This document shows, in pieces, positions 31,514 through 42,729 of a stretch of DNA of 64,000 nucleotides. The notes beneath the pieces were generated by a model. The model made no database searches. It had not been told where the DNA came from and saw nothing but the letters and a program-made list of their open reading frames with translations. The DNA comes from Aotearoamyces nothofagi (taxonomy: Eukaryota > Ascomycota > Leotiomycetes > Leotiales > Tympanidaceae), in NCBI GenBank assembly GCA_015345905.1, contig JADDTR010000001.1, forward strand, positions 868,001 through 932,000, read 5' to 3'. Made by a program: the position numbers and the translations under genes. Position 1 is the first letter of the stretch; each line of letters begins with the position of its first letter.

Positions 31514-34500
31514 GGCGTTTCCAGGCCTTGGCTGGCGAAGGAGGCGTTACCCAGCGATGGCACAGGGTTCCTTGCAGGTGTCGTTCAGCATGCATGTCAA
31601 TGCAGACTGCGCATTGTACGTACGCTTCAACCTGCCGTCAACGAGCAATGGCACTGATCAATTCCCAAACTCATCCAGCAATGGGGTGTGGGCTATGGGC
31701 TATGCGCGGGGAGCTGTCGTCTTTTGAGAGAATTACGGGCAGAGTATTCAATTGCGTGCAATAGTGCTCTAAGTAGTACCCGTATGTGCCGTACTATCAC
31801 GGAGGGGTTCTCGCACAGCAAGTACAGTAGCAGCTGGGGCTAGATGCAAGTGTCAAAGCTCCATCACATCTCTCTCTGCCCCGGAGGCACTGGAGAGCAA
31901 GTCTGCGAGTCGGCTTACGAGTCCCTAGACATTGGTAGACGTACGAATCCAAGGCTCGTGGCCAGAGGTCCATAGCAGACTCTTGCTGTATATATGACCT
32001 GATCACGATCCATTATTCGACACCGCCAGAGAGGATTTTATACTGATCCGTGTTGGAGTGGATTGGGGTGGAAAGCGGATCAACTGCTACAGTAGGTCGG
32101 GCGCTGGACGAGCTACCGCTGCTTAGCTTTTAGGGGTTCGGGACTTCAGATACACCAAAGCTCGGGTCACATCGCGGGCCACAGGGCACATTGCTCAATC
32201 GCTATCCGTACCCTGGGTAGCACCTTAGGGCACGGTAGGCCCGGTACACACTGTACTGCACTGTACAAATCCTTCGTAATGGCCTCCAATAACTGTGCCG
32301 AGTCTACCAAGGACCAGAACGCAGGTATGTGTACAGGCTTATAAATGGACGCCGTGGCTCCTGGGAGTTCCAGACGATTTCGCTGCGCAAGCTGTCTTGA
32401 CGACGCTGTTCCGACAATCCGTCATCTATCATTTTTTCAGGTGATCTGGGCGTCAGAACGTGCTCTGCTAGGGGACCTCTCGTGCATCGTGCATAGCAAG
32501 GTCAGAGCTGCCTGCAGAAGCAAGGAAGCGAGACTCCGCTGCGTGTGCTTTGTGTATTGGACCTACTGGATATACTGTATATGTACAATGCAATACAGTA
32601 TGTATGCAGGATTCAGGGGTTACGACCTCCAGTCTCCAGCCTCCAGCCGCGATAATAGAGTTGAAAGGCGGTGAAGTTTAGACTAAGTATCTGTACGACC
32701 ACTTTATGCGCATACTGCGTTAAGAAGTACGTACATGGCGATATGCTTCTACTACTGTGCCTAATCCTTCATGACCTGCATATAATAAATGTAGAGGAAT
32801 GATAAAGATGAGCCAGTATCGTTAGGACCCTCATCATCCATTACGAGGGCCAGGCTATCGGCGACCGCTGATAACAACAACATTAAACCCTTAAATTCCT
32901 CGGTGAGTAAACCTACACGTTTCATCCACGGTCTACAAACTAATATTTTAGCCATCCAGATAGACTTCGTTTAGAGCTACTACTCCCACACAAGGGGAGC
33001 CACTTTTCGGATCTCCGGCGGTCAATTGGCTCCATACAGTACAAAAAGCATTTTACAGTATAGTACTGTAGACAAATCCCAAGGCCAAAATTTATTTAGG
33101 GGGATACAGGAGTACAGTAGTCACGTACTAGCCGTATTGTGGTTGACATACCTTATTCAGCTTGATCTGCAGATCTCATTTCCCCTGCAATGCCATGTAG
33201 CGGGGCTTGTGCGATAACTATATTACGGTGTTGACCTCAGAGTACTCCGTGCAATTCCTAGTCTTTAATACAGTACAGTATTGAGAGGCAGTATCAGTTG
33301 AGAAGTCGGAGGGAATCTGCGGGAATAGCGTTTAGGAGCCCTTACTAGCGCTACCTAACATTGCAATAGTCGGCGAGGATGATTTTTCTCCATACGAGTT
33401 GATACAGTAACAGCTTTGCGTAAGATAGTTCGTAGGAGCATCCTAGAGAAGACAGACACACCAGACTTGGGTGGCCTTGCTAGCTAATTTACAAAGAATA
33501 TCGCTGCCCAGGCTTCTTTTATCACGCTGAGGAGTTGACGACAATGGGCACCGCGCGCAAAAATTAAATACCGAGAGTTAAGATACAGCAGTCCGTTCAA
33601 GATAGGCTGTTTCGAGAGAGCTGCAACTCCAAGATTAATCTCCGGCAGCGTAAGCTCGTGCAAAAGTGAAGCTATATTGTGATTGTCACAGCTTACACAG
33701 CCGAGATTGCTCGCACGGCCATAAAGACGGAGTTCGAGGATATTCGAAACGGTTCGTAGAAAGCCAATCCATCCCTACTCCTAGTCAGCTAGCAACACCA
33801 ACACTAACAACAACAACGGTAAATAATAACAACAATATACTCATAGAATCGAGAGGCATGAAAGGCCACTTTGTAAGTACTACTCGCGCTGCTGTCCATA
33901 TTTCTAAGCCTCGGCTCGACTTGGAACCAATAATGCCATGAATAACTTGAGGCAAAGATGACGAAAATTAAGATCGAACTTGCTCGAGTCTCCCTCAAAA
34001 ATAGACTGGGACACGCTCACGTATGGCAAGGGTCCCTCGGTCGCAGTTTCAGCTTATGCATTGTGGTATGGGCGGCCAATAACTGTCCATGAGCGAAACC
34101 AAACTAGAGTACGTCAACCTTGTATCCCTGAACCTGGAAGACGACTGTGGACAAATTCGCGGGAGCGCGACAGGGAAGCTGGAAGGCTCAAAGACGACGA
34201 TACCGAATCAACGAAGTGGTAGAGATCTGCCTGTCAACGCCAGCAATACTCGCCATCACAATAGTGTAATAGTTACCCTGTGATTGCTACTAAGTATATT
34301 CCAGAGTCAAGATTTTCAATAATAATCTCCGCGTTTCTCTGATTCTCCGGGGACGAGGACGGGGATGGGATTGCACTCCATTTTGCTGCAACCCCTTTAC
34401 CGCCTTTAAATAATCCAGTAGCGTTGGTGACCACCCGAACCGTAAAGTAGGACATTCTGTATCGATCTAATCGTAGCACTTTGTAGTTTATCAACAGACT

Positions 34501-36671
34501 TTGAGGTGGCATGTAGTATAGTAACTCTTGGACTGTAGAGATCCAAGGTATCACCATCTCCGTCAATATGGATCCCGGTTTTACCATGTGGCCATCCGAC
34601 TATATGAGCTAGTGTTTTTCATCTTCGGTCCTCGGGGAAGCACACACAAACCGACTGGATCCACCTAGTGCCGGCACGCGACAGGCAGAACGATCAAAGC
34701 TAGGTGCGCCGGAGCAATCTCAAAACGTCTCTATTCAAACCCATTTGTGCCGATCCTTGGTTCTTTGTCTTGTATGAAGTACACGGTCTCACGTCCTTTG
34801 AAAGCGTGAATGAAGGGAGTATCGGGGGAGAGAGCGGCTCGAGGCGGTATTGTCAGTAAGAAGAAACCCTCTGCAAATAAGTAGTATAACATCAGCACGT
34901 CCCTCGTTAGAGAGGCCTTTTGTTGTTGGCAGGCGGGGAAAAGTGGGTGCAGCTGCACGCCAACGCATTTCACTTCTGACTGGTTAGACGAGATTCCTTT
35001 CAACGGCGAAGGGCTTGTTGGAAGTTGGAACACGAACACCTGGGCAAACTCGGAGCAGTATGGAGCATATACTGCACACCGTCAGGCTGCTAGGGTGCTG
35101 AGTCTACCCAGAACAGTCGGGAGGTTGCTCGAGTAGTAGGTTAGAGCTCGAAGACTCTGGCATACTGAATCAATAAGCTGTCTAGCAGCACGCACATGGG
35201 CATCCCGCCCCAGCTTCCGCATTCCCAGAGAGCACATCTTGGAGGTACCAGGACACAGCCAGTATCGAGGTATGTAGCACGTAGGGAGGAGGCGGACGCA
35301 GGGAGACACCCAAGTATATCTCTACTCCGCAGTCCGTGCAGGATCATGCCCTTCTGTATGCTCGGAATGGTGCCGTGTACTCAATACAGGTGTATGGTGT
35401 GTGGTGTGTAGTGTGTATTGAGTGCGTGCCGTGTGCAGGTATGGTGTATGTACATACTGTATGCTACGGTATACTCCCCGTATGGCCTACGGTGGCCCTG
35501 TTCTGATTCGCTGCTCTTGCCGCCGCAACCCCTGCTGTCTTGAGAAGAGCAGCGGCTATTAATAGGTCGTGGTTTGCCATCAGCGCAAATTCCGAGCGTC
35601 CTTCGCAGCAAGCCTAGGCTACAGCGGGTCTTAGCGCATCCTGATGGGCGTTCCCCTTCAATTTTAAGAGGTCGCCGGGCCAAGCCTTGCCTGTCCCCTG
35701 TCCGTTCCCTGACCCTCCCTGGTCTTCCCTGGCACACTAGTCCCAGCCTTCGCCGCAGGGCCCGTTCTGCGACTGGCACCCCTCTCCATTGGCTGTTGCG
35801 TGCAAACACCATTGTCTAACGCTCAGCCCTGAAAGTCCAATCGCCTGCTTCCTCCCAACACTCGCTCTGACGCAGTGGTACTTCCTCTTCGATTCCATCC
35901 TCGAATCCCTTCTCCAGGCGACACTGCGAGCGAGAGCGAGAACGAGCGTTCGTCCTTGCACGTCCCCCTACTTGGAGCCCTCTCAGCCGCCTTCGACCTT
36001 CGAATACCCATTTATCTTTCCCTACTTCTCGCCTTGTGCCCTCTTCTTTCGTCTTTCTGCTGCGTCGTTGCGCTGAGCGTACTTTGCGACGAGAAGGCAC
36101 CAGCTTGAGTCTGGTTTTTTGGCCCTGAAGAGCGTCAGGAAGACAGTGCTTGCTAGCGGACGACTAAAGAATCTGCCGCAGCGGCTTTCTTGACCTTTCG
36201 TGACCTTTCGCCTGCTTGTCGGCGCTCCTCGTGCTTGTTTGAAACGGAGCTGGAAGGGCGCTCCCGCGGCCTGCCTTCATCAACCACACTTGGCCGTCTT
36301 GCCATATCCTCGAGCTCGTCCCCGAGCCAACCTGCCTTGGTTGGGCGAATTATACGCGCCATTAGAAAAGACCCTGGGCGCTAAGTGGGAGTTCTGCTGT
36401 TCGAGTTAGGTCGAAGCGCTTCAAGGATCGATGGTAAATACTACCCTTCTATTTTGAGCCCTACATGCGGAACACAATCTACTATTCAGTTCTGGAATGC
36501 AGGAGACCATTGCGAGGCTTGAGATATCGAGGCGTAAGAGTCAGGAAGTCTCCTGGGTCTCGTCAACAGACGTTGTTTAAGCATCTACCTCTCAGATACT
36601 AGTCTGCTTTCATTATACAACGAAGAGGGTTATCTCCCTGCACGCCGTCTTGTTAGCAGGACGGTTCGATA
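31514..36671. other. Five-kilobase intergenic region
   Basis: No gene recognised. The stretch 32.2-33.5 kb is rich in TACAGTAC/TACTGTA words. Small frames at 33960-34280 (plus) and 34273-34587 (minus, 104 codons) look somewhat coding-like but match no family I know. An inverted repeat ACTCAATACA/TGTATTGAGT lies near 35377-35425. From about 35700 to 36671 the DNA is pyrimidine-rich and probably forms the promoter and long 5' leader of the phosphatase gene. Confidence 0.5.
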
Positions 36672-39602
36672 ATGTCGATTCTGCATCTTAGACCAGTTGC
36701 TAATAGACCAACGTTGAAGAGGTCCTTCACTGCAGTGACGAAGTCAAATCCACCATCTTCCGACACATCTGACGCACCAACTACATTCGAGGTGCAAGCA
36801 CTACCTTCAAGGTTGCAAGCCGACCAGCATATGTCATTCTTTCCACAGAGGCGGCAACCCTCGAATTATCAATTGCCAAATATGCCGGTAGCAGCTGGTC
36901 CGCAGGCATATCAAAGCCAATTCCCGTCATTCATGTCGGTATACGGTAGAGATGAAAGCAACGTAGAAAAGGATGGGGCAAACGCAGTCCCAGATATAAA
37001 GCCGGCAACAATTACATATGATGCGAGCCATTCACAACAAGATACCGAACACGCAAACGCGCGGACTAATATCCAACACCAGCACCGTGATAGCACTTCT
37101 ACACAAACTTCGGAATCTACAGACTCATCACCTACTACGACTATATCAACCGCAGATTCCTCTTCTCTATCTGATCCATCTCCTAGTTCGTCACCTGAAT
37201 CACCAGTTACGATAATACCTCTATCCTCATTTTCTTCTACGCGATTTGGGGTACACTCATTAGACGACTTAACGATGTCGGATTCACCACGAGAGCAGCA
37301 GGCGTTGTCATATGACAGGCCCGTTACATCTCCATCTCCTCGAAAGGCTCGCAATGCAAAAGGACTTGCTTTGAGACTATCATCGTTGAACGACCACCCT
37401 CAGCAGTCTTCTGCACCGTCATCACCCTCTTTTGTGAAACCGCCGCCTCCAAAGCCACGCAAAAAGCCTAGCATCCTCAGCCTTCAGACATCCGCAAATC
37501 CGAACACGAATCAAATGTCCCGTCTGGCCTTGGGTCCACCTCCAACACCTGGCAATGTGAGACTGTCAACTCTCCGGCACACTCACTCCTCACCGCAAAT
37601 GTTATTCAGCCCTGGCATAACAGGTCCACAGGGAGGGATGCAACTGCCTACTTTTGAGCGTTCCAGCATTTCAGGTCTATCTACGGTGTTCCGAAAGCCG
37701 TCGGCACTGAACGACCTGAGCTCGGTGGGAGCTGGAGTGACCATTGAGGAAGAGGAATCACCAATTAAGACGCAAATGGCAACACGCTCTAATACTGATA
37801 TTCGCGGGGATATTTTTGATGCGCCTGCTTCTCAGGAAGATGCTCAATCTCCGGGGTACCCCAATGGCCCGATTGCAATTTATGAGCCTCATGTCTATTT
37901 ATATCTCGAGCCAACCGCAGAAGAGGCCGCCCAGTTCGATGTTGTTATGAATGTAGCAAGAGAGGTCAAAAATCCATTCAAGACTTCAATAACCATTGAG
38001 GAACATGAACCAGTTTCATCACCTAACTCAACTTCGGAGTTAATGGATGTAGATCGAGATGACATTCCAATCCCTGACACTGCTATTTCTATGGCGAGTT
38101 TCAAAACTGCATTTGAGTTTCCGCCCTCTGATTTGCAACGGACACCAACAGAATCATCTCCAACTACTCCAAAACCATCAACAATGAAGGAACCAGAGTA
38201 TATCCATGTTCCATGGGAGCATAATACTGAAATCACAAAGGATCTAATGGATCTTTGTGAAACAATTGACAGTCGTGCCAAGGAAGGCAAGAAGGTTCTT
38301 GTTCATTGCCAGCAAGGTGCTAGTCGGTCTGCCAGTCTCATCATTGCTTACGGTATCTACAAAAACCCCAGCATCTCTCTGGATGCAGCGTACAAGGCAG
38401 CGCAGGAAAAGAGCAGGTGGATCTCTCCAAATATGAAACTCATGTTTGCACTGCAAGATTTTAAACAGGAGATGGATAGGAGGCATATGCTGGGTACAAC
38501 AAGCTTCAGAAGAAGTACTGGTCGAAGCCCTATATCACACAGACTTACGGTCTCGGCCGACACTATCGAATTTCCTCCAAAAGAGCCACAGACTGCACCA
38601 TTGCCTGCTGAACGTAACGATAGACCAGGTGGTGATACTCCATCAGGATCACCATTACGCGCCCGGGGTAATTCAACGCCTGATATTCGTGACAGACCGG
38701 TGATACCCTCGACTGCTCCAACAAGTTTCGCAAAGATCCCGCAGCTTGACCAGACTGCAGGTCAGCTCGAGCTGCGATCTATGAACAACGCCCAAAAACC
38801 GAATACCTTGGACTCTTATTCGCGAAGCTTTGGATCTTCAGATTCCACTTCTTTCAGCCCTGAGATGCAAGATTTTCCAAGTTCTACGGAGAGCGAGAAT
38901 CACCACTCCACCCTTGATATCACCGAGGCAGCAGGTCAATCACCGCCACCAGCTGAGGGCCATGGGCACACTATAAGGCATCCGTCCGATAATTTCATGA
39001 AGGATGTCTTTGAGTTACGTCCCGATGAGCCTATATCACAACCCGCTGCTGGCTTTAATAACTCCGGCCTCGTAAAAGATTCTTCCGTTAACTTTGCGAA
39101 AGATATATATCAGCTATCCTCTGGATCAGTACCCCGTCCCACTAGCCGAGGATTCGGCTCTCATCGAAATGAGCATCAGTCAACCACCCGCAAGACTTCA
39201 ATGCTTCTCAATGGCATACCAGCTCCCTCACTTCGTAGCATTAATGGCATAAAGCCTCAGTATCTTACAAGACAGACTGGCATTGTTCCAGAGACGCCGT
39301 CATTGTGGTCTCCTCGCATCCAGGAGATGACTGGAAGTACCAGCAGCAACCAACCGTTTTCTTATCTCCACTCCGTTGATGACGATGTTCCACCGACCCC
39401 AAGCATAATGTCTCCACGTGTTGCAGAGTTCTCTGTCAATCCCTTCAACCAGACAAGCTTCACATCGGCTCAAGCTGCTGCTTCCAGCTTCGGCTTTAGC
39501 GCTGCGGCTCCGGCAGCTCCTATTTCTGCATATGAGGATCCTCGCAGTCCAGCCACAAAGGGCGAAGTCCCAATAATCCGGTCAATCGACGATGTACTGT
39601 GA
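36672..39602 (+). CDS. Dual-specificity MAP-kinase phosphatase (Msg5-like)
   Basis: Single exon of 976 residues. The catalytic domain lies near residues 395-610: PIAIYEPHVYLYLEPTAEEA, FDVVMNVAREV, then an inserted acidic/Ser-rich stretch, YIHVPWEHNTEI and the signature VHCQQGASRSASLIIAYGIY with nucleophile Cys546, then EKSRWISPNM. This HCxxGxSRS loop and the following helix are typical of fungal Msg5-type phosphatases, which inactivate MAP kinases of the pheromone and cell-wall pathways. The N-terminal ~390 residues are Ser/Pro-rich; KPRKKPSILSLQTS is a basic/hydrophobic stretch that could dock a MAP kinase. The C-terminal ~360 residues hold a repeated segment (DNFMKDVFELRPDEP and VNFAKDIYQLSSGS). 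The final codons CTG-TGA overlap a GTGAGC, so a further small exon is possible. Confidence 0.88.
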   Translation: MSILHLRPVANRPTLKRSFTAVTKSNPPSSDTSDAPTTFEVQALPSRLQADQHMSFFPQRRQPSNYQLPNMPVAAGPQAYQSQFPSFMSVYGRDESNVEKDGANAVPDIKPATITYDASHSQQDTEHANARTNIQHQHRDSTSTQTSESTDSSPTTTISTADSSSLSDPSPSSSPESPVTIIPLSSFSSTRFGVHSLDDLTMSDSPREQQALSYDRPVTSPSPRKARNAKGLALRLSSLNDHPQQSSAPSSPSFVKPPPPKPRKKPSILSLQTSANPNTNQMSRLALGPPPTPGNVRLSTLRHTHSSPQMLFSPGITGPQGGMQLPTFERSSISGLSTVFRKPSALNDLSSVGAGVTIEEEESPIKTQMATRSNTDIRGDIFDAPASQEDAQSPGYPNGPIAIYEPHVYLYLEPTAEEAAQFDVVMNVAREVKNPFKTSITIEEHEPVSSPNSTSELMDVDRDDIPIPDTAISMASFKTAFEFPPSDLQRTPTESSPTTPKPSTMKEPEYIHVPWEHNTEITKDLMDLCETIDSRAKEGKKVLVHCQQGASRSASLIIAYGIYKNPSISLDAAYKAAQEKSRWISPNMKLMFALQDFKQEMDRRHMLGTTSFRRSTGRSPISHRLTVSADTIEFPPKEPQTAPLPAERNDRPGGDTPSGSPLRARGNSTPDIRDRPVIPSTAPTSFAKIPQLDQTAGQLELRSMNNAQKPNTLDSYSRSFGSSDSTSFSPEMQDFPSSTESENHHSTLDITEAAGQSPPPAEGHGHTIRHPSDNFMKDVFELRPDEPISQPAAGFNNSGLVKDSSVNFAKDIYQLSSGSVPRPTSRGFGSHRNEHQSTTRKTSMLLNGIPAPSLRSINGIKPQYLTRQTGIVPETPSLWSPRIQEMTGSTSSNQPFSYLHSVDDDVPPTPSIMSPRVAEFSVNPFNQTSFTSAQAAASSFGFSAAAPAAPISAYEDPRSPATKGEVPIIRSIDDVL

Positions 39603-40308
39603 GCTTATCGCCTACGAAATCACACGAAATGACTGAACGTTGCATCTCTCTGTTCTTCACCAATACCACCCATCAGAAGTATTTTGCGAATGTCACCTGT
39701 ACCATTCATCGCGGCTATATTCAAAAGCAATCAACACCAACTTCATCTTTACGCCAAACACGAAACCTGCCTAATGTCCTACATTACGATCCGATACACC
39801 AAATTTTCTTTCTATACCTGTCTTGTCCTATATCAGAATTACAATACATTGGTGGCGTTAAGGCCGTCACGTCATATCACATTACAGATAGTCAAGACGT
39901 GTGGCGTTCATCACTTGCATACCTGGCGTTGGCTGGCATAATTGCCGGTACTGGCTAATGAAAATGAAATAAAATGAGACACCAGACTACCTGAACAATC
40001 TTTGTTGTGAACCTATGGATGTATTATGTTTGTTGATTGCTAATAACCACTCTTTCCGTCTACTTTCTGTCTACTCGGATGAAGCTATTGCTATCTAGGT
40101 ATGACAAGTAGATTATATAATATGCTTAAAACCTACCACAAATTAATAATACGAATCTTTGCTTAATGGATGAAATGCATGCATGCCTAACTATCATTTA
40201 TTATCTCTCACCCCCGTTTCTAGTTGGTATAATGCTAGATTTTAATGCGCCCAAAAGCCCCATCCTACTCCAAGATATGCAGCCAAATATCGTACTTCAC
40301 ATGCCAGA
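39603..40308. other. 3' flanks of two convergent genes
   Basis: About 700 AT-richer bases between the phosphatase and HUT1 stops. Frames such as 39599-39958 lack recognisable content and are treated as untranslated sequence. Confidence 0.5.
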
Positions 40309-41694
40309 TCAGAGATCTTTCTTTACATCGCCAACCTCTATCTTTGAAGAGTTCAGTGCCTTCGCTTTCAGGGCCTCCTTCGTGGACTTTTCTCTCTTGG
40401 CAATGACGCCCTCGGCGCCGACGCCGCCGAAGACGAGACCCACGCCGACCCACTGCATGCCGCTGAGGCTGTGTCCGAACCAGAGAACGGAGAGGATCAT
40501 GGTGAACATCTTGCGTGTGACGGTGACTGTGACGAGGAGGACGGAGGAGAATGCCGAGAGGGTGTAGACTGGCGTGGGGATGTTAGTATGTGCGGTTCAG
40601 AACGGGACGGGGAGACTCACAGATGAAGATTTGCCCGACTGCGCCGCAAGCTGCAAAGCCGAGCACGTCTCTCCAGACACTTGGGTGGCGCCTCATGAAC
40701 GCCAGAGCAGCGGCGAACTCTCCTCTACCGCCTGTAGCGATATCCATGCCCAGATACTCGCCAACTCCTGTGTTTGCAATCAGCGGACTCAGGAGGAGCC
40801 ACGATACCGTAATGATTGTCGCGATGACATTATTCGCACACATCATCTGCGGTCCGCTGTATGGGCGGAACGAAGTGAAGATGTAATCTTGGGTTGTGTT
40901 TGTCAAGCCATCGAACAGCAGGTTGACTCCCAAGAGCAGCAATCCCCAAGTACTGTTCCGGTTCGCGTCATGGTCCTGCACCTTGTGTGACTTGACAGAC
41001 GAGTTGTGTAGCGTAAATATGGCGACGCCAGCAGTGACGGTGCAGACGACAAGATATTTGTAGACGGGGTATTTCTTCTGGAAGATGGTGACGTGAAGGA
41101 ACATGACGGGGAGTAGCTTGCAGGACTTTGCGAGGATGAATGTGATGTAGTCGATGTGTGCGAGCGAGGCGTAGCCAAACGGTGATGCAAGGGAGGTCGT
41201 GAGACCGACGAGGATGAGCGGAGGCAGGATGCGCCGGGTGGGAATGATGGCCGGAGTAGGTGTCCCGCGAGGGGTCGTTGTGCGGAGATAGAGGAGCCCT
41301 GTTAGAGCTGCGAATAGAGATTGGATAGTATTGAGGAATACTGGGAACTTGAAGAGCTCGGGGTCCGTCGAAAGCCCGTAGGGAGTGGTGGTGAGGCGCT
41401 CCTGGAGGAGAGCCCATGTGAGGCTACAAGCATTGTCAGTACGATGAGGAAGTCCAGGGATTTAAATGGCTTGGCTTACAAAGAAGCATAGATTCCACCG
41501 ACAGCAATCGCTAATTGCAATAAGCCAGCCTGTTTCTTCTCCGCAGGGACAGAACCACCAACGGCTTTGCCATTGGGATGTCCATTTGCAATAGCAACAG
41601 GAGATCTCGTGGTCCCAGGCGTTCTATCAGCTTTGCTTGTGTATTCAGAAGAGACCTCGCGGCGCAAAGGCGTTGATTGCTTTTGGCGAGCCAT
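40309..41694 (-). CDS. HUT1: UDP-galactose transporter homologue, ER (SLC35B1 type)
   Basis: Exons on the minus strand: 41694-41480, 41423-40621 and 40568-40309, giving 425 residues. Nucleotide-sugar transporter of the Hut1/SLC35B1 branch in the ER membrane. A polar N-terminus of about 55 residues precedes around ten hydrophobic segments, starting LLQLAIAVGGIYASFLTWALLQER. Family marks are TSLASPFGYASLAHIDYITF, LAKSCKLLPVM, VTAGVAIFTLHN, GVNLLFDGLTNTTQDYIF and VGQIFIFYTLSAFSSVLLVTVTVTRKMFT, the last spanning the final intron. The protein ends in KKDL, a dilysine KKxx ER-retrieval signal. In animals SLC35B1 is also reported as an ATP/ADP exchanger, so the substrate here should be stated with care. 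The frame is unbroken over both introns (56 and 52 bases). Confidence 0.94.
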
Positions 41695-42729
41695 TAAGAG
41701 GTGTGAGATATAAAATGAGTGACTGCAAGAAAGAAAATGGAAATATTCGTGGATGTCATATATATATGTTGCTGTAAAATCAAAGACGTAACTTTCTGCC
41801 ACATTGCTTCAAGTCCGGGAGGGCACTGCACCTAATATGGCAGCGTTTTGACGGTGAATACCGGCAGTACTAATTTTAGCCAGCTTTAGCGGCAACGCTC
41901 CGTAACCTCCAGTAAACTGTAAATAAGCCGCAAGTCGCAAGCCTCCGCCATGGCCGTTGCTTGACACTTGCTTGTTTCAATCATAACCCATGTCCGCATC
42001 AACTATCAGTGGTCGACAGCCCATTTTAAGATAAATCATCGACTAGATGGAATATACAAGCTCAAAGCCTACACTACAGTCTATTAAGCACCAAAGCTAT
42101 CACTGATCATTACTACAAGTTATATCATAATTTGTGTTCATATTGACTCTCTACAGCTAGATATGCTATCTTTACATCTCCCAGGAGATCTGTGTCGGAT
42201 AGGCACGCGCGAGGAGATGCCAAGTAATGAAGCAATTTAAGGTCGTTTATGAGTATAGCAGGGAGCGAAGTCGAAGATGACTGTGAAGTGGATGACTGAT
42301 CAGAGAAGGCAAGCATGGAGGGAGCTGTCATCGTGATTCGTAACTGATGGGATTATCTGTCGTCGCAGAGTGATGACGAGATTAGGACGATTCTCGCTGG
42401 GTTCGAAAAGGACGTCGGTTCCTTAAGGAGTCGAGCCAGTAGGTCGGCTGTCTCGAGTTGTCGAATGTCTTTGGCGAATTGTCTGAATCGGAGGATGACT
42501 TTGGGGGCCATCACGTGCAAAGGACCGTAAAATCGTTATGTCTGAGCGGCATAAAATAGGAAAACGCAGAGCTAGAAACGCTTTTGTTGAAGTAGAGAGT
42601 TGTGCAAGAAGAGTGCCGCAGGTATTGAGATCCACCCAACCAAGTCAGCCTTGCGGCAAGTCAGATCTCCTCTTTAACACTGGGGTATGATACTGCAAAA
42701 TCTGCCAAAGGAACGTAGTCGTGATTTGC
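41695..42729. other. Intergenic region
   Basis: Upstream of HUT1 and downstream of the KH gene. Minus-strand frames at 42125-42331 and 42423-42635 are short, Ser/Leu-rich and unsupported. Nothing else seen. Confidence 0.5.

Noticed and set aside
33980-34283. Aldo-keto reductase pseudogene
   Set aside because: Only about 12 residues resemble the family N-terminus; too little to call.
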